The notes: generated by a model from the letters alone, not told the origin. Shown: positions 41,752 to 51,359, numbered from the stretch's first letter. The stretch is DNA of 64,000 nt from an uncultured Sphingomonas sp. (GCF_936927845.1 NZ_CAKZHV010000029.1:1-64000), one strand, 5' to 3'. Made by a program: numbers and translations.

Positions 41752-44700
41752 ATGCGCGGCACGGGTGCGCCGCGCGTGACCTACAGCGAGCTTCAGGTCA
41801 CGACGCATTTCTCGTTCCTGCGCGGTGCGTCGTCGTGCGAGCAGTTGTTCGCAACCGCCGCGGCGATGGGGATGCCCGCGCTCGGCATCACCGACCGCAA
41901 CTCGGTCGCGGGCGTGGTGCGCGCGCTCTACGCCGCCGACGAGGTGCGCCGCGACACCGGGCTGGTCATCCGCTCGATCCCCGGCTGCCGGCTCGACCTG
42001 GTGTCGGGCGATTCGCTGCTGGTCTGGCCCGAGGATCGTGCCGCCTGGTCGCGGCTGACGCGGCTGTTGTCGCTCGGCAAGAACCGCGCCGACACCAGGC
42101 ACGGCGAAAAGGGGCAGTGTTTCCTCCACTGGGAGGATGTGGCGGCGCACGCCGACGGGCTGGTCGCGGCGCTGGTGCCGGGCGACGGCGTTTCGGCCGA
42201 TGAACCGGGCGGCGCGGGCGTGCCGCCGGCGCGCGCGCTGCGCTGGATGGCCGATCTGTTCGGCGCGCGCGGCCACGTCTGCCTGACGCATTGGCATCGC
42301 CCTGGCGAGGAACGACGCCTTGCCGACACCGCACGGATGGCGCGACGCCACGGCCTGACCCCGCTTGCCACCGGCGACGCGCTGTTCCATCACCCCGACC
42401 GGCGCATGATGCAGGACGTGCTGACCGCGATCCGCGAGAAATGCACGATCGACGAACTGGGCTTCCGCCGCGAACGCAATGCGGGGCGCCACCTGCACCC
42501 GCCGGCCGAAATGACGCGATTGTTCCGCGCGCACCCGGACGCGCTCTCCGCGGTGGAGGCGGTGGTGGAGCGCTGCACCTTCTCGCTGCGCGACCTCGAT
42601 TACCAATATCCCGAAGAGATCGTGATGAACGGCCGCACCGCGCAGGAGGCGTTGGAGCGGCTGGCGCGCCAGGCGCTCGCGAATCGTTTCAACGGCGCGC
42701 CGCCCGCGGCCTATACCAGGCTGATCGAGCACGAACTCGCGCTGGTCGGGCGGATGAACTACGCCGCCTATTTCCTGACGGTGAACTCGATCGTCACCTA
42801 TGCGCGTTCGGTCGGCATCCTGTGCCAGGGCCGCGGATCGGCGGCCAATTCGGTGATCTGCTTCGTGCTCGGCATCACCTCGATCGATCCGGTCAAGCAC
42901 CAGTTGCTGTTCGAGCGCTTCGTCTCGGAGGAACGCCGCGAACCGCCCGACATCGACATCGATTTCGAACACGAGCGCCGCGAGGAGGTGATCCAGTGGA
43001 TTTACGAAACCTACGGCCGCGACCATGCCGCGCTGACCGCGGTGGTCAGCCGGTTCCGCACGCGCGGCGCGATCCGCGAGGTCGGCAAGGCGCTGGGCCT
43101 GCCCGAGGACATGACCGCCGCGCTCGCGGGTCAGGTATGGGGCTGGTCGAGCGAGGGCGTGCCGACCGAGCATGTCGAGGCGCTCAACCTCGATGCAGGC
43201 GAACCGCGCCTGGCGCTCGCGCTCGAGCTCGCACGCGACCTGATCGGCACGCCGCGCCACCTGTCGCAGCATCCCGGCGGTTTCGTGCTGACGCGCGCGC
43301 CGCTCCACGACCTCGTCCCGATCGAGCCCGCCGCGATGCCCGACCGCCACGTGATCGAATGGGAAAAGGCCGATATCGAGGAACTCGGCTTCATGAAGGT
43401 CGATATCCTGGGGCTCGGCATGCTCGGCTGCATGCGGCGCGCGTTTGACCTGCTCGCCGCACACAAGAACACCGCGCTGACGATGGCGTCCGACGACCTC
43501 CAGCACGACGATCCCGCCACCTTCGCGATGATCCAGGAAGCGGACACGCTGGGCGTGTTCCAGATCGAGAGCCGCGCACAGATGAGCATGCTGCCACGCA
43601 TGAAACCGAAGGAATTCTACGACATCGCGATCCAGGTCGCGATCGTGCGGCCGGGGCCGATCCAGGGCGACATGGTCCACCCGTATCTGAAACGGCGCGA
43701 AGGACTGGAGAAGGTCGAATATCCCAACGACGCGCTCGCCGCGGTGCTCAGGAAAACGCTCGGCGTGCCGTTGTTCCAGGAACAGGCGATGCAGGTCGCG
43801 ATCATCGGCGCAGGCTTCTCCCCCGGCGAGGCGGACCAGCTTCGCCGCGCGATGGCGACGTTCAAGATGACGGGCGGCGTCGGCCCGTTCCGCGATCGCT
43901 TGATCAAGGGCATGCGGAAGAACGGCATCACCCAGGCGTTCGCCGAGCGGCTGGTCAAGCAGATCGAGGGGTTCGGCAGCTACGGCTTTCCCGAAAGCCA
44001 TGCGGCGAGCTTCGCCAAGATCGCCTACGCCTCGTCGTGGATGAAATGCCACCACCCCGACGTGTTCTGCGCCGCCCTGCTCAACGCGCAGCCGATGGGT
44101 TTCTACGCGCCCGCACAGATCGTGCGCGACGCGCGCGCGCACGGCGTCGTGATCCGCCCGGTGTGCGTGATGGAAAGCGAATGGGACACGAGCCTGATGG
44201 GTTTGATGGCGCCCCCAACCCTACCCCCGTCCCCACGCACGCTCCTGCCGCTCAGGCTCGGCCTGCGCGTGGTGCACGGTTTGTCGGGAGAGGACGCCGG
44301 ACGCATCCTGACCGCGCGGGCCGAGCGGCGCTTCTCCTCGGTCGATGATCTGTGGCGCCGCTCGGGCGTGCCGCTCGCGTCGCTCGAAAAGCTCGCCAAG
44401 GCGGACGCGTTCGCCGGGCTCGGGCTCGACCGGCGGCAGGCCTTGTGGGCGATCCGCGGCCTGGGCGAGAAACCGCTGCCGCTGTTCGCGGGCATCGAGA
44501 CGCGCGAGGCGTCGGTCACGCTCACCCGGCTGACCGAGGGGCGCGAGGTGGTGGAGGATTACCGCGCGATGCAATTGTCGCTGCGCGCGCACCCCTTGCG
44601 CTTCCTGCGCGGATTACTTTCCGAATGCGGCATGGTGCCGTGCGATACGCTGGAACACCGCAACGGCACCTGGGTCGAAGTGGCGGGCATCATCCTGGTG

Positions 44701-45087
44701 CGGCAGCGTCCGGGCAGCGCCAAGGGCGTGCTGTTCCTGACGATCGAGGACGAGACCGGGGTCGCGAACGGCATCTTGTGGCCCGACCGGTTCGAGGCGC
44801 AGCGCCGCACCGTCATGTCCTCCGCGATGGTGTCGTTGCGCGGGCGGGTGCAAAAGGAGGGTAAGGTGACGCACGTCATCGTCGACCGCGTGACCGACCT
44901 CACCCCGATGCTGCGCACCGTCGGCGACATCGACCTGCCGCGCCTCACCGCGCCCGCGGACGGGGTGACGAGCGGCGGCACCCCCGATGCGCGCGATCCG
45001 CAATGGCGACCGCCCGTCCGCTCGGACTATCATTTCCGCGACCGTGCCGAGCCCGCTATCCCGATCAAGAGTCACGATTTCCATTGA
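41752..45087 (+). CDS. dnaE2: Error-prone DNA polymerase DnaE2
   Basis: 1111-residue C-family polymerase used in SOS translesion synthesis. PHP domain at the N-terminus (YSELQVTTHFSFLRGASSCEQLF), then the polymerase core with YPEEIVMNGRTAQEALERL, LCQGRGSAANSVICFVLGIT and the catalytic carboxylates in PPDIDIDFEHERREEVIQWIYETYG. The C-terminus has an OB-fold (TWVEVAGIILVRQRPGSAKGVLFLTIEDETG). Completes the imuA-imuB-dnaE2 cassette, 123 nt after imuB. The start is uncertain (no good ribosome site); GTG 41776 fits the family start. Confidence 0.95.
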   Translation: MRGTGAPRVTYSELQVTTHFSFLRGASSCEQLFATAAAMGMPALGITDRNSVAGVVRALYAADEVRRDTGLVIRSIPGCRLDLVSGDSLLVWPEDRAAWSRLTRLLSLGKNRADTRHGEKGQCFLHWEDVAAHADGLVAALVPGDGVSADEPGGAGVPPARALRWMADLFGARGHVCLTHWHRPGEERRLADTARMARRHGLTPLATGDALFHHPDRRMMQDVLTAIREKCTIDELGFRRERNAGRHLHPPAEMTRLFRAHPDALSAVEAVVERCTFSLRDLDYQYPEEIVMNGRTAQEALERLARQALANRFNGAPPAAYTRLIEHELALVGRMNYAAYFLTVNSIVTYARSVGILCQGRGSAANSVICFVLGITSIDPVKHQLLFERFVSEERREPPDIDIDFEHERREEVIQWIYETYGRDHAALTAVVSRFRTRGAIREVGKALGLPEDMTAALAGQVWGWSSEGVPTEHVEALNLDAGEPRLALALELARDLIGTPRHLSQHPGGFVLTRAPLHDLVPIEPAAMPDRHVIEWEKADIEELGFMKVDILGLGMLGCMRRAFDLLAAHKNTALTMASDDLQHDDPATFAMIQEADTLGVFQIESRAQMSMLPRMKPKEFYDIAIQVAIVRPGPIQGDMVHPYLKRREGLEKVEYPNDALAAVLRKTLGVPLFQEQAMQVAIIGAGFSPGEADQLRRAMATFKMTGGVGPFRDRLIKGMRKNGITQAFAERLVKQIEGFGSYGFPESHAASFAKIAYASSWMKCHHPDVFCAALLNAQPMGFYAPAQIVRDARAHGVVIRPVCVMESEWDTSLMGLMAPPTLPPSPRTLLPLRLGLRVVHGLSGEDAGRILTARAERRFSSVDDLWRRSGVPLASLEKLAKADAFAGLGLDRRQALWAIRGLGEKPLPLFAGIETREASVTLTRLTEGREVVEDYRAMQLSLRAHPLRFLRGLLSECGMVPCDTLEHRNGTWVEVAGIILVRQRPGSAKGVLFLTIEDETGVANGILWPDRFEAQRRTVMSSAMVSLRGRVQKEGKVTHVIVDRVTDLTPMLRTVGDIDLPRLTAPADGVTSGGTPDARDPQWRPPVRSDYHFRDRAEPAIPIKSHDFH

Positions 45088-45126
45088 TCCGCAGGATAGC
45101 GATGGCGGGTCCGTTGCGGCCCGGCT

Positions 45127-47643
45127 ATGCACGTGACACCACGTCCCCACTCTCCCCGCGAGCCCATGCATCCCGACCCGACGCCGACCGGTCCGCTGCC
45201 GCGCGCGCTGCGCTTTCTGGCGGGCGGGGGCGCGGCGACCGATCTGATCCTGGCGCGCGACTGGCGCGAGCATCCGCTGGGCGAGCCCGCCGACTGGCCG
45301 GTCGCGCTCAAGACCGCGCTCAGCCTGATCCTCAACTCGCCCGAATCGATGATCCTGAGCTGGGGCCGCGAGGACCTGTTCTTCTTTTTCAACGAAACCT
45401 ATTTCCCGCTGCTCGGCCCCCGGCTCGACTGGGCCATGGGCGCGCGCTTCGACGAGGTCTGGGCCGATGCGCTCGAACAGGCGATGCCGATCGTGCGCGA
45501 CGCGTTCGAGGGCCGCAGCCAGCGCTTCACCGACCTGCCGTGGAAACTCGACACCGATCGTGGCGCGGCGGACACGTGGTGGACCTTCTCCTATTCGCGT
45601 GTTCTGGACGAAGCGGGCGAGATCGCCGGGCTGTTCATCTTCACCAACGAGACAACGACGCGCGTGCTCGCCGACGCGGCGCTGCGCGAGAGCGAGGAAC
45701 GGCTGCGGCTGGTGATCGAGGGCGCGACCGATCACGTCATCTTCACCACCGACCCCGGCGGGGTCATCACCAGTTGGTCGGCGGGTGCGCAGGCGGTGCT
45801 CGGCTGGACGCCCGCGGAGGCGGTCGGTCGGTCGGCGTCGATGATCTTCACACCCGAGGATCGCGCCGCTGGCGCCGACGTGCGCGAACTGATCACCGCC
45901 GCGCGGGACGGTTGCGCCGCCGACGAGCGCTGGCAGATGCGTCGCGACGGCACGCGCGTGTACCTGAACGGGTCGGTCCATCCCCTGCCCGCCGACGCGC
46001 AGGGGCAGGAACGCGGCTTCATCAAGATCGCGCGCGACGAAACGCAGCGCCGCGCCGCGCGCAAGCAATTGGAAGAACTCGCCGCGACGCTGGAGCGCCA
46101 GGTCGCCGAGCGGACCGCGGATCGCAACCGGTTATGGCAATTGTCGAGCGACCTGATGCTCGTCGCGCGCTTCGACGGCACGATCGAGGCGGTCAATCCG
46201 GCGTGGACGCGCATGCTCGGCTGGGAGGCGCACGAACTGGTGGGTCAAAGCTTCCTGCCGCTGACGCACCCCGACGACATGGACCGTACCGCCGCCGCCG
46301 CGGCCGGGATCGGCGCGGGTGAGGCACATACGCGCTTCGAGAATCGGTATCGGCACAAAGACGGCAGCTACCGCACCGTTATCTGGGCGGCGGGCCCCGG
46401 CGACGGGCTGATCATCGCGATCGGCCGCGACGCCACCGAGGAGCGCGCGCAGGCCGACATTCTGGCGGCGACCGAGAGCCAGTTGCGCCAAGCACAGAAG
46501 ATGGAGGCGGTCGGCCAATTGACCGGCGGCTTGGCCCACGATTTCAACAATCTGCTCACCGCGGTGACGGGCGGGCTCGAACTGCTCGATCACCGCATCA
46601 AGGCGGGGCAGTACGACAAGCTCGATCGCTACATGACAATGGCGCGCACCGGCGCGCAGCGCGCGGCGGCGCTGACGCAGCGGCTGCTCGCCTTTTCGCG
46701 TCGGCAGACGCTGGCGCCGACCGCGACCGACGCGGGCGTGCTGGTGGCGGGTTTGATCGACATCATCGACCGCACGCTCGGCCCCGCGATCGAGCTGAGC
46801 GTCGAAACCGGGCGCGACCTGTGGCCGGTACTGGTCGACGCGCCGCAGCTCGAGAATGCGCTGCTCAACCTGTGCATCAACGCGCGCGACGCGATGCCCG
46901 ATGGCGGCCGGCTGGCAATCGTAACCGAGAACGTGACGCTCGACGCGCCGACCCCCGCGACGCAGGACCTGCCCGCGGGCGATTACGTCGCGCTCCACGT
47001 CGCGGACACCGGCACCGGCATGTCGCCGGACGTGATCGAGCGCGTGTTCGACCCGTTCTTCACCACCAAGCCGATCGGCGAAGGCACCGGGCTGGGTTTG
47101 TCGATGATCTACGGCTTCGTGCGCCAATCGGGCGGGCAGGTGCAGGTGCGATCGGTGGTCGACGAGGGCACGACGATGTCGCTGTTCCTGCCGCGGCTCG
47201 TCGGCATGGACGGCACGGCGGTCGCACCGACCGTATTGGTACCGCACGCGCCCGAGCAGTCGGCGGCGGAGGAGCGCGGGCGCACGATCCTGCTGGTCGA
47301 GGACGAGGCCGCGATCCGTGACCTGGTGAGCGAGGTACTGGGCGATGCGGGCTACCGCGTGCTCTCCGCACCCAACGGGCCGAGCGGGGTGGCGATGCTG
47401 CAGGGGGCCGGGCCGGTCGACCTCCTGATCACCGACGTCGGGCTGCCCGGCGGGCTGAACGGGCGCCAGGTCGCCGATGCGGGACGCGCGCTCCGCCCCG
47501 CGCTGCGCGTCTTGTTCGTCACCGGCTACGCCGCCAACGCAGCGATCGGCGCGGGGCAGCTCGAACACGGCATGGCGGTCCTGACCAAGCCGTTCGACAC
47601 GCATGACCTGAAGCGGCGTGTGGCGGAGATGCTGGCGGACTGA
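45127..47643 (+). CDS. Hybrid sensor histidine kinase with PAS domains and a receiver domain
   Basis: 838 residues, soluble. Three PAS-like domains: about 45-185, 190-315 (IEGATDHVIFTTDPGGVITSW) and 345-450 (MLVARFDGTIEAVNPAWTRMLGWEAHELVG). Phosphoacceptor His471 in GGLAHDFNNLLTA, then ATPase boxes NLCINARDAMPDGG, DTGTGM, FDPFFTTK and GLGLS. The C-terminal receiver has Asp770 (LLITDVGLP) and TKPFD. The signal is unknown; no partner regulator is adjacent. Start unclear: ATG 45166 is an alternative. Probably a PAS-type light, oxygen or redox sensor, by inference only. Confidence 0.9.
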   Translation: MHVTPRPHSPREPMHPDPTPTGPLPRALRFLAGGGAATDLILARDWREHPLGEPADWPVALKTALSLILNSPESMILSWGREDLFFFFNETYFPLLGPRLDWAMGARFDEVWADALEQAMPIVRDAFEGRSQRFTDLPWKLDTDRGAADTWWTFSYSRVLDEAGEIAGLFIFTNETTTRVLADAALRESEERLRLVIEGATDHVIFTTDPGGVITSWSAGAQAVLGWTPAEAVGRSASMIFTPEDRAAGADVRELITAARDGCAADERWQMRRDGTRVYLNGSVHPLPADAQGQERGFIKIARDETQRRAARKQLEELAATLERQVAERTADRNRLWQLSSDLMLVARFDGTIEAVNPAWTRMLGWEAHELVGQSFLPLTHPDDMDRTAAAAAGIGAGEAHTRFENRYRHKDGSYRTVIWAAGPGDGLIIAIGRDATEERAQADILAATESQLRQAQKMEAVGQLTGGLAHDFNNLLTAVTGGLELLDHRIKAGQYDKLDRYMTMARTGAQRAAALTQRLLAFSRRQTLAPTATDAGVLVAGLIDIIDRTLGPAIELSVETGRDLWPVLVDAPQLENALLNLCINARDAMPDGGRLAIVTENVTLDAPTPATQDLPAGDYVALHVADTGTGMSPDVIERVFDPFFTTKPIGEGTGLGLSMIYGFVRQSGGQVQVRSVVDEGTTMSLFLPRLVGMDGTAVAPTVLVPHAPEQSAAEERGRTILLVEDEAAIRDLVSEVLGDAGYRVLSAPNGPSGVAMLQGAGPVDLLITDVGLPGGLNGRQVADAGRALRPALRVLFVTGYAANAAIGAGQLEHGMAVLTKPFDTHDLKRRVAEMLAD

Positions 47644-47701
47644 GCCTGTGCGGGACACGGCGGCAACCCCCTGCGACTGGACTCTCAGGCAGTTTCAATT
47701 A

Positions 47702-47716
47702 TATACCAAGCGTTAT
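47702..47716. promoter_or_regulatory. Candidate TetR half-palindrome overlapping the tetR start
   Basis: TATACCAAGCGTTAT, an imperfect inverted repeat that includes the first bases of the tetR start codon. It shares TATACC and AGCG with two palindromes downstream of the gene. Confidence 0.35.
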
Positions 47717-48350
47717 GGAAATTGCCGTCACTGATGCACCTGCCACGACGCCGTGCGCCGCGCCCAAGGGTCGCCCGCGCGAATTCTGCGTCGACACGGC
47801 GCTGACCGCCGCGCTGGGCGTCTTCTGGTCAAAGGGCTATGAGGGCGCGACGATGGCGGATCTCACCCAGGCGATGGGGATCACCAAACCGAGCATCTAC
47901 GCCGCGTTCGGCAACAAGGAAGCGTTGTTCCACAAGGCGCTCGACCTCTATGAGGCGGAGAAGCTGGCGTATACGCGCGAAGCGTTGCAGCAGCCGACCG
48001 CACGCGCGGTGGCGGAACATCTGATGCGCGGTGCGATCGCGGCGCAGTCGAACGATTGCGGCCCGGGCGGCTGCCTGCGCGTCATCACCTCCAGCGCGTG
48101 CGGCAGCGAGGGCGAATCGATCAAGGCGGACGTGATGAAGCGCCGCGCCTCGTCGCAGGCGGCGTTGGTCGAGCGGTTCCGCACCGCGCAGGCCGAAGGC
48201 GACCTGCCCGCGCATCTGGAGCCCGAGGCGTTGACCGCGTACATCTACGCGCTGGTCCAGGGCATGGCGGTGCAGGCGGGGTCGGGCGCGACGCGCGCCG
48301 ATCTGGAGCGCGTGGTCGACACCAGCCTGGCGATGTGGCCGACGCGCTGA
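47715..48350 (+). CDS. TetR/AcrR family transcriptional regulator
   Basis: 211 residues. N-terminal DNA-binding domain about residues 20-68, with FWSKGYEGATMADLTQAMGITKPSIYAAFGNKEALFHKAL, the standard TetR helix-turn-helix. The C-terminal half contains NDCGPGGCLRVITSSACG, as in TetR proteins near short-chain dehydrogenases and transporters. The ligand is unknown. A related palindrome sits over its start codon and two more flank a promoter downstream, so autoregulation and control of the next gene are inferred. Confidence 0.9.
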   Translation: MEIAVTDAPATTPCAAPKGRPREFCVDTALTAALGVFWSKGYEGATMADLTQAMGITKPSIYAAFGNKEALFHKALDLYEAEKLAYTREALQQPTARAVAEHLMRGAIAAQSNDCGPGGCLRVITSSACGSEGESIKADVMKRRASSQAALVERFRTAQAEGDLPAHLEPEALTAYIYALVQGMAVQAGSGATRADLERVVDTSLAMWPTR

Positions 48351-48371
48351 TCGTGGTCGATCGAATTATTT

Positions 48372-48383
48372 TACCGCTCGGTA
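48372..48383. promoter_or_regulatory. TACCG-CT-CGGTA palindrome
   Basis: A 5-bp perfect inverted repeat with a 2-nt centre, 10 nt upstream of the -35 of the promoter at 48394. It resembles TetR-family operators of the TACCG-N2-CGGTA type. Confidence 0.45.
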
Positions 48384-48393
48384 TACAAAGCTG

Positions 48394-48422
48394 TTGACCT
48401 GAGCCGCGGCGGTTTCTATACC
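48394..48422 (+). promoter_or_regulatory. Sigma-70-type promoter of the gene downstream of tetR
   Basis: TTGACC, a 17-nt spacer and TATACC. A 10-bp-arm palindrome covers the -10 element and the predicted start, a classic repression position. Confidence 0.55.
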
Positions 48423-48437
48423 GCTGAGTATAGAAAC
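48412..48437. promoter_or_regulatory. Strong palindromic operator over the promoter
   Basis: Arms GTTTCTATAC and GTATAGAAAC are perfect complements with a 6-nt spacer. It overlaps the -10 hexamer and the transcription start, next to a TetR-family gene. Confidence 0.65.
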
Positions 48438-48610
48438 GGTAGCTTACCTTTACCGGCGAGCCACCATCCACCCACGACCGGTTCGCCGATCGTCATCAAC
48501 GCCGCTGTGCGGGGCGCTCCGTTGCGCGCCGCCGTGATAGAATGAACCCGGACATGGCGCGGCCATGATCGCGGTCCCGCGTGCGCGCACGCGACAGGGA
48601 GTTTACCATC

Positions 48611-49006
48611 ATGGCCTATATCAACTTCGCGAGCCCGCACGACCAGCTGCTCAGCCCCGCCCCCCGTCACGATCCGTTGCCGGTCGAGGCACCCGCGACG
48701 CAGCTCAGTGCGCTTGAGTGGTCGGTGGTCGCGATCGCGCGCAACGATCGTTTGTCCAGCCTGCGTGCACCGTCGCGCATCTCGGTCGCGATGGGCGGGC
48801 TGTTCGGCGCGCGCCACAATCCGCGGCTCGCCGATCCGAAGCTGGAGGCGCTGCGTCGCATGGCGGTGCTAAGCTGGCACCATGGCTATACCGTGCCGAC
48901 CAGCGCGCTGACCGCCTTCACCGACGCAGGCTACACCATGGCGCAATATGAGACGCTGCTCGGCAGCATCGCGTCGGCACGCGTCGCGCGCAAGCCGCAG
49001 GCCTGA
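48611..49006 (+). CDS. Hypothetical protein downstream of the TetR-controlled promoter
   Basis: 131 residues, not recognised. Starts MAYINFASPHDQLLSPAPRHD; the middle is polar and helical, ending in LRRMAVLSWHHGYTVPTSALTAFTDAGYTMAQYETLLGSIA. No signal peptide or membrane helix. The start is set by AGGGAG at 9 nt. A promoter with a strong palindrome lies 180 nt upstream, with a GC-rich leader between. Confidence 0.7.
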   Translation: MAYINFASPHDQLLSPAPRHDPLPVEAPATQLSALEWSVVAIARNDRLSSLRAPSRISVAMGGLFGARHNPRLADPKLEALRRMAVLSWHHGYTVPTSALTAFTDAGYTMAQYETLLGSIASARVARKPQA

Positions 49007-49009
49007 GGC

Positions 49010-50245
49010 TCAGGCCCGCTCCCACGCGAGTTCCTTCAACGGCACCGCGGCGTCGGCCAGCGCCGCGGGGGTGATCACCGCCCCGCCTTCGACCAATTTT
49101 CGTCCCTGCACGTAATCCTTGACCGCGTTGACGCAATCGAGCGCGACGACGCGACCTTTCTTCAAATAAACGACCGAGAAGCTGCGCGCCGCGGGATCGC
49201 CACGCAGCACCGCCTGATCGAACCCCGCCGACAGGCCGACCGTCTGCAGCTTCAGATCATATTGGTTCGACCAGAACCACGGCACCGCGTGATAGGATGC
49301 GGGCGCGCCGACGATCGCGCGCGCGACGACGTTCGCCTGATCGTTGGCGTTCTGCGCCGATTCGAGCCGGATCGCGGCACCATCCGCGAAGTCGTTGGCG
49401 TGGAGCGCGCAATCGCCGATCGCGAACACGTCGCTCAGGCTGGTGCGACAGGCCGCATCGACCGCGACGCCGTTGCCGCCTCGCGCGCCCGCTTCGAGCA
49501 GCGGCGAAACCGCGGGCACGATGCCGATCCCGACGATCACCAGGTCGGCGGCGATCTCCTCGCCGTCCGACAGTCGCACCGCTGACACCCGCCTGCCCTC
49601 GCCCAGAATACAATCGACCGCGACGTTCAGCCGAACGTCGACGCCGTGTGCGCGGTGCTCATCCTCGTAGAAGCGCGACAGGGCTTCGCCTGCCACACGC
49701 GCGAGCACGCGGTCCTGCGCCTCCAGCAGCACCACCTGCTTGCCGAACGTCGTGAGCACCGCGGCCGCTTCCAGCCCGATGTATCCGCCGCCGATCACCA
49801 CCGCGCGGCGAACGCCCGCCAGCTCCGCCATCATCCGGTCGGCGTCGGCGCGGTTACGCACCGTGTGGATGCCGTCCAGATCGTGACCGGCGCAGATCAG
49901 CCGCCGCGGACTGCCGCCCGTCGCCCAGACGAGCGTGCCATATTCGACCGTGCGGCCGTCGGCGATCGTCACCCGGCGCGCGGCGGCGTCGACCGTCGTC
50001 ACGGCATGACCGAGCGCGAGCGTGATCGCGCGGTCGCGCCAGAAGCTTTCCGGGCGGATCAGGATACGCTCGAACGGCTTGTCACCGGCGAGATATTCCT
50101 TCGACAGCGGCGGCCGCTCGTACGGCAGATCGGGTTCGTCGCCGATCAGCAGGATCGATCCGGCGAACTTCGCCTGCCGAAGCGCGATCGCGGTCTGCGC
50201 ACCGCCGTGCCCCGCCCCCACGATCACGACGTCGTATTGCTGCAC
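49010..50245 (-). CDS. FAD-dependent oxidoreductase (ferredoxin/rubredoxin reductase type)
   Basis: 411 residues of the two-dinucleotide-binding flavoprotein family. FAD motif VVIVGAGHGGAQTAIALRQ at the N-terminus, second motif AVVIGGGYIGLEAAAVL (NADH/NADPH binding), and SDVFAIGDCALHAN near the C-terminus. PYERPPLSKEYLAG is typical of putidaredoxin-type reductases. It probably passes electrons to a ferredoxin or rubredoxin for a hydroxylase. No ferredoxin gene is adjacent. Convergent with the gene before it, 3 nt between stops. Confidence 0.92.
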   Translation of the reverse strand: MQQYDVVIVGAGHGGAQTAIALRQAKFAGSILLIGDEPDLPYERPPLSKEYLAGDKPFERILIRPESFWRDRAITLALGHAVTTVDAAARRVTIADGRTVEYGTLVWATGGSPRRLICAGHDLDGIHTVRNRADADRMMAELAGVRRAVVIGGGYIGLEAAAVLTTFGKQVVLLEAQDRVLARVAGEALSRFYEDEHRAHGVDVRLNVAVDCILGEGRRVSAVRLSDGEEIAADLVIVGIGIVPAVSPLLEAGARGGNGVAVDAACRTSLSDVFAIGDCALHANDFADGAAIRLESAQNANDQANVVARAIVGAPASYHAVPWFWSNQYDLKLQTVGLSAGFDQAVLRGDPAARSFSVVYLKKGRVVALDCVNAVKDYVQGRKLVEGGAVITPAALADAAVPLKELAWERA

Positions 50246-50392
50246 CGGCCCCTCCCCTGCTTTGCGCGCCGGTACCTAGTCGCAAGCGCCGCCACCGGAC
50301 AACCCGCCCGGCCCACGACCACCTGCGGGGTAGCGAGGGGGCGCGAACAAGGTTAACCCAGGTTTCTGATGTGACGGCAATCAGGGACGCCC

Positions 50393-50965
50393 ATGCCTGC
50401 CACCGCGACCACCGGCCTCGACGCGCTGACCGCACGCGAACGCGAAGTGCTGCGCTTGTTCGCGCAGGGACTGGAAGGCCCCGAGGTGGCGCGCGCGCTC
50501 AACCTGTCCGCCAAGACGATCGAGACCCACGTCCGCAACGCACGCGCCAAGCTGGGCGGGGTGCGTCGGCCGGCCGCCGCGCGCATGGTGGCGGAGGATG
50601 AGCGCGCCTCGAAAACTTTGCTCGATCAGCCACTTACCAGTCCAGCGCCTACCAATCCGTCCCCTAAGGCAGCGACTGGTATCCCGCTGCCGGCCGGTTC
50701 GCCGCATCTGGAGCCGGTCGATGCGTTGGGGGGCGACGCGGAGATGGTGCGGGAGGATCGGGCGATCTTCCTGCACCTACCCACGTCCGCCCCGCACCAG
50801 CTCACCGGCAGCAACACGGCGGATCGCGATTCGTCCACGCTGACCAAGTTGCTCTCGATCGCCGCGCTGGGGTTCGCCGTGATGGCGGCGCTCGCGCTGG
50901 TCGCACCGGTGACCGACGGACTGCAGCGCTGGGCCGACGTGATTCACCGCCACAGCAGCAACTAG
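50393..50965 (+). CDS. LuxR-type HTH protein with a C-terminal membrane helix
   Basis: 190 residues. Residues 9-60 form a GerE/LuxR helix-turn-helix (LTAREREVLRLFAQGLEGPEVARALNLSAKTIETHVRNARAKLG). A Pro/Ser/Thr-rich linker follows, then one hydrophobic helix near 157-180 (LLSIAALGFAVMAALALVAPV). Unusual: no receiver or signal-binding domain, and the C-terminus is membrane-embedded. Such a layout could tether the HTH to the membrane or allow release by cleavage; that is inference. Confidence 0.85.
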   Translation: MPATATTGLDALTAREREVLRLFAQGLEGPEVARALNLSAKTIETHVRNARAKLGGVRRPAAARMVAEDERASKTLLDQPLTSPAPTNPSPKAATGIPLPAGSPHLEPVDALGGDAEMVREDRAIFLHLPTSAPHQLTGSNTADRDSSTLTKLLSIAALGFAVMAALALVAPVTDGLQRWADVIHRHSSN

Positions 50966-51010
50966 CCGGATCGCCCCCGCGCGCTTCCGGTCAGGCACGG
51001 GAGTTACCGC

Positions 51011-51358
51011 ATGTCGCATCTCCGCCATCAGATCGCGCTCGACGTCGGCGCGTCGTTCCTGCCCGCCAAGCGCCAGGCAATCGACGCCGCCGCCGCCAGT
51101 TTCGAATGCGTCGCCACGCTGTTGAAGGCCCGCCAGCGCGCGCGCTTCGCCCCCGATGAGGCGGGCGACGTCGTGGCACTGGCGGTCGAGGCCGCGAACG
51201 CATCCTATGCGGCGCAGGACGCGCTCTACCGCGTCCACGCGCGGCTGGCCGAATATCGTGCCGACTGGCAGATCGCGCCGGGCGCCGTCGGTCCCGACGA
51301 CACGGTCGAGCCAGAGCGGACCGCGCCCAAGCTGTCGCTCGCCGCGCACGCCGCCTGA
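51011..51358 (+). CDS. Hypothetical protein
   Basis: 115 residues, not recognised. Helical by eye: MSHLRHQIALDVGASFLPAKRQAIDAAAASFECVATLLKARQ, then a tail rich in Asp/Pro. No signal peptide. It is followed by a hairpin and then a small membrane protein gene on the same strand. GGGAG precedes the start at about 8 nt. Confidence 0.6.
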   Translation: MSHLRHQIALDVGASFLPAKRQAIDAAAASFECVATLLKARQRARFAPDEAGDVVALAVEAANASYAAQDALYRVHARLAEYRADWQIAPGAVGPDDTVEPERTAPKLSLAAHAA

Positions 51359-51359
51359 A

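Noticed and set aside
40600..44142. 1180-codon open frame opposite imuB and dnaE2
   Set aside because: Antisense to two well-conserved genes, no domain, and a composition typical of a shadow frame.
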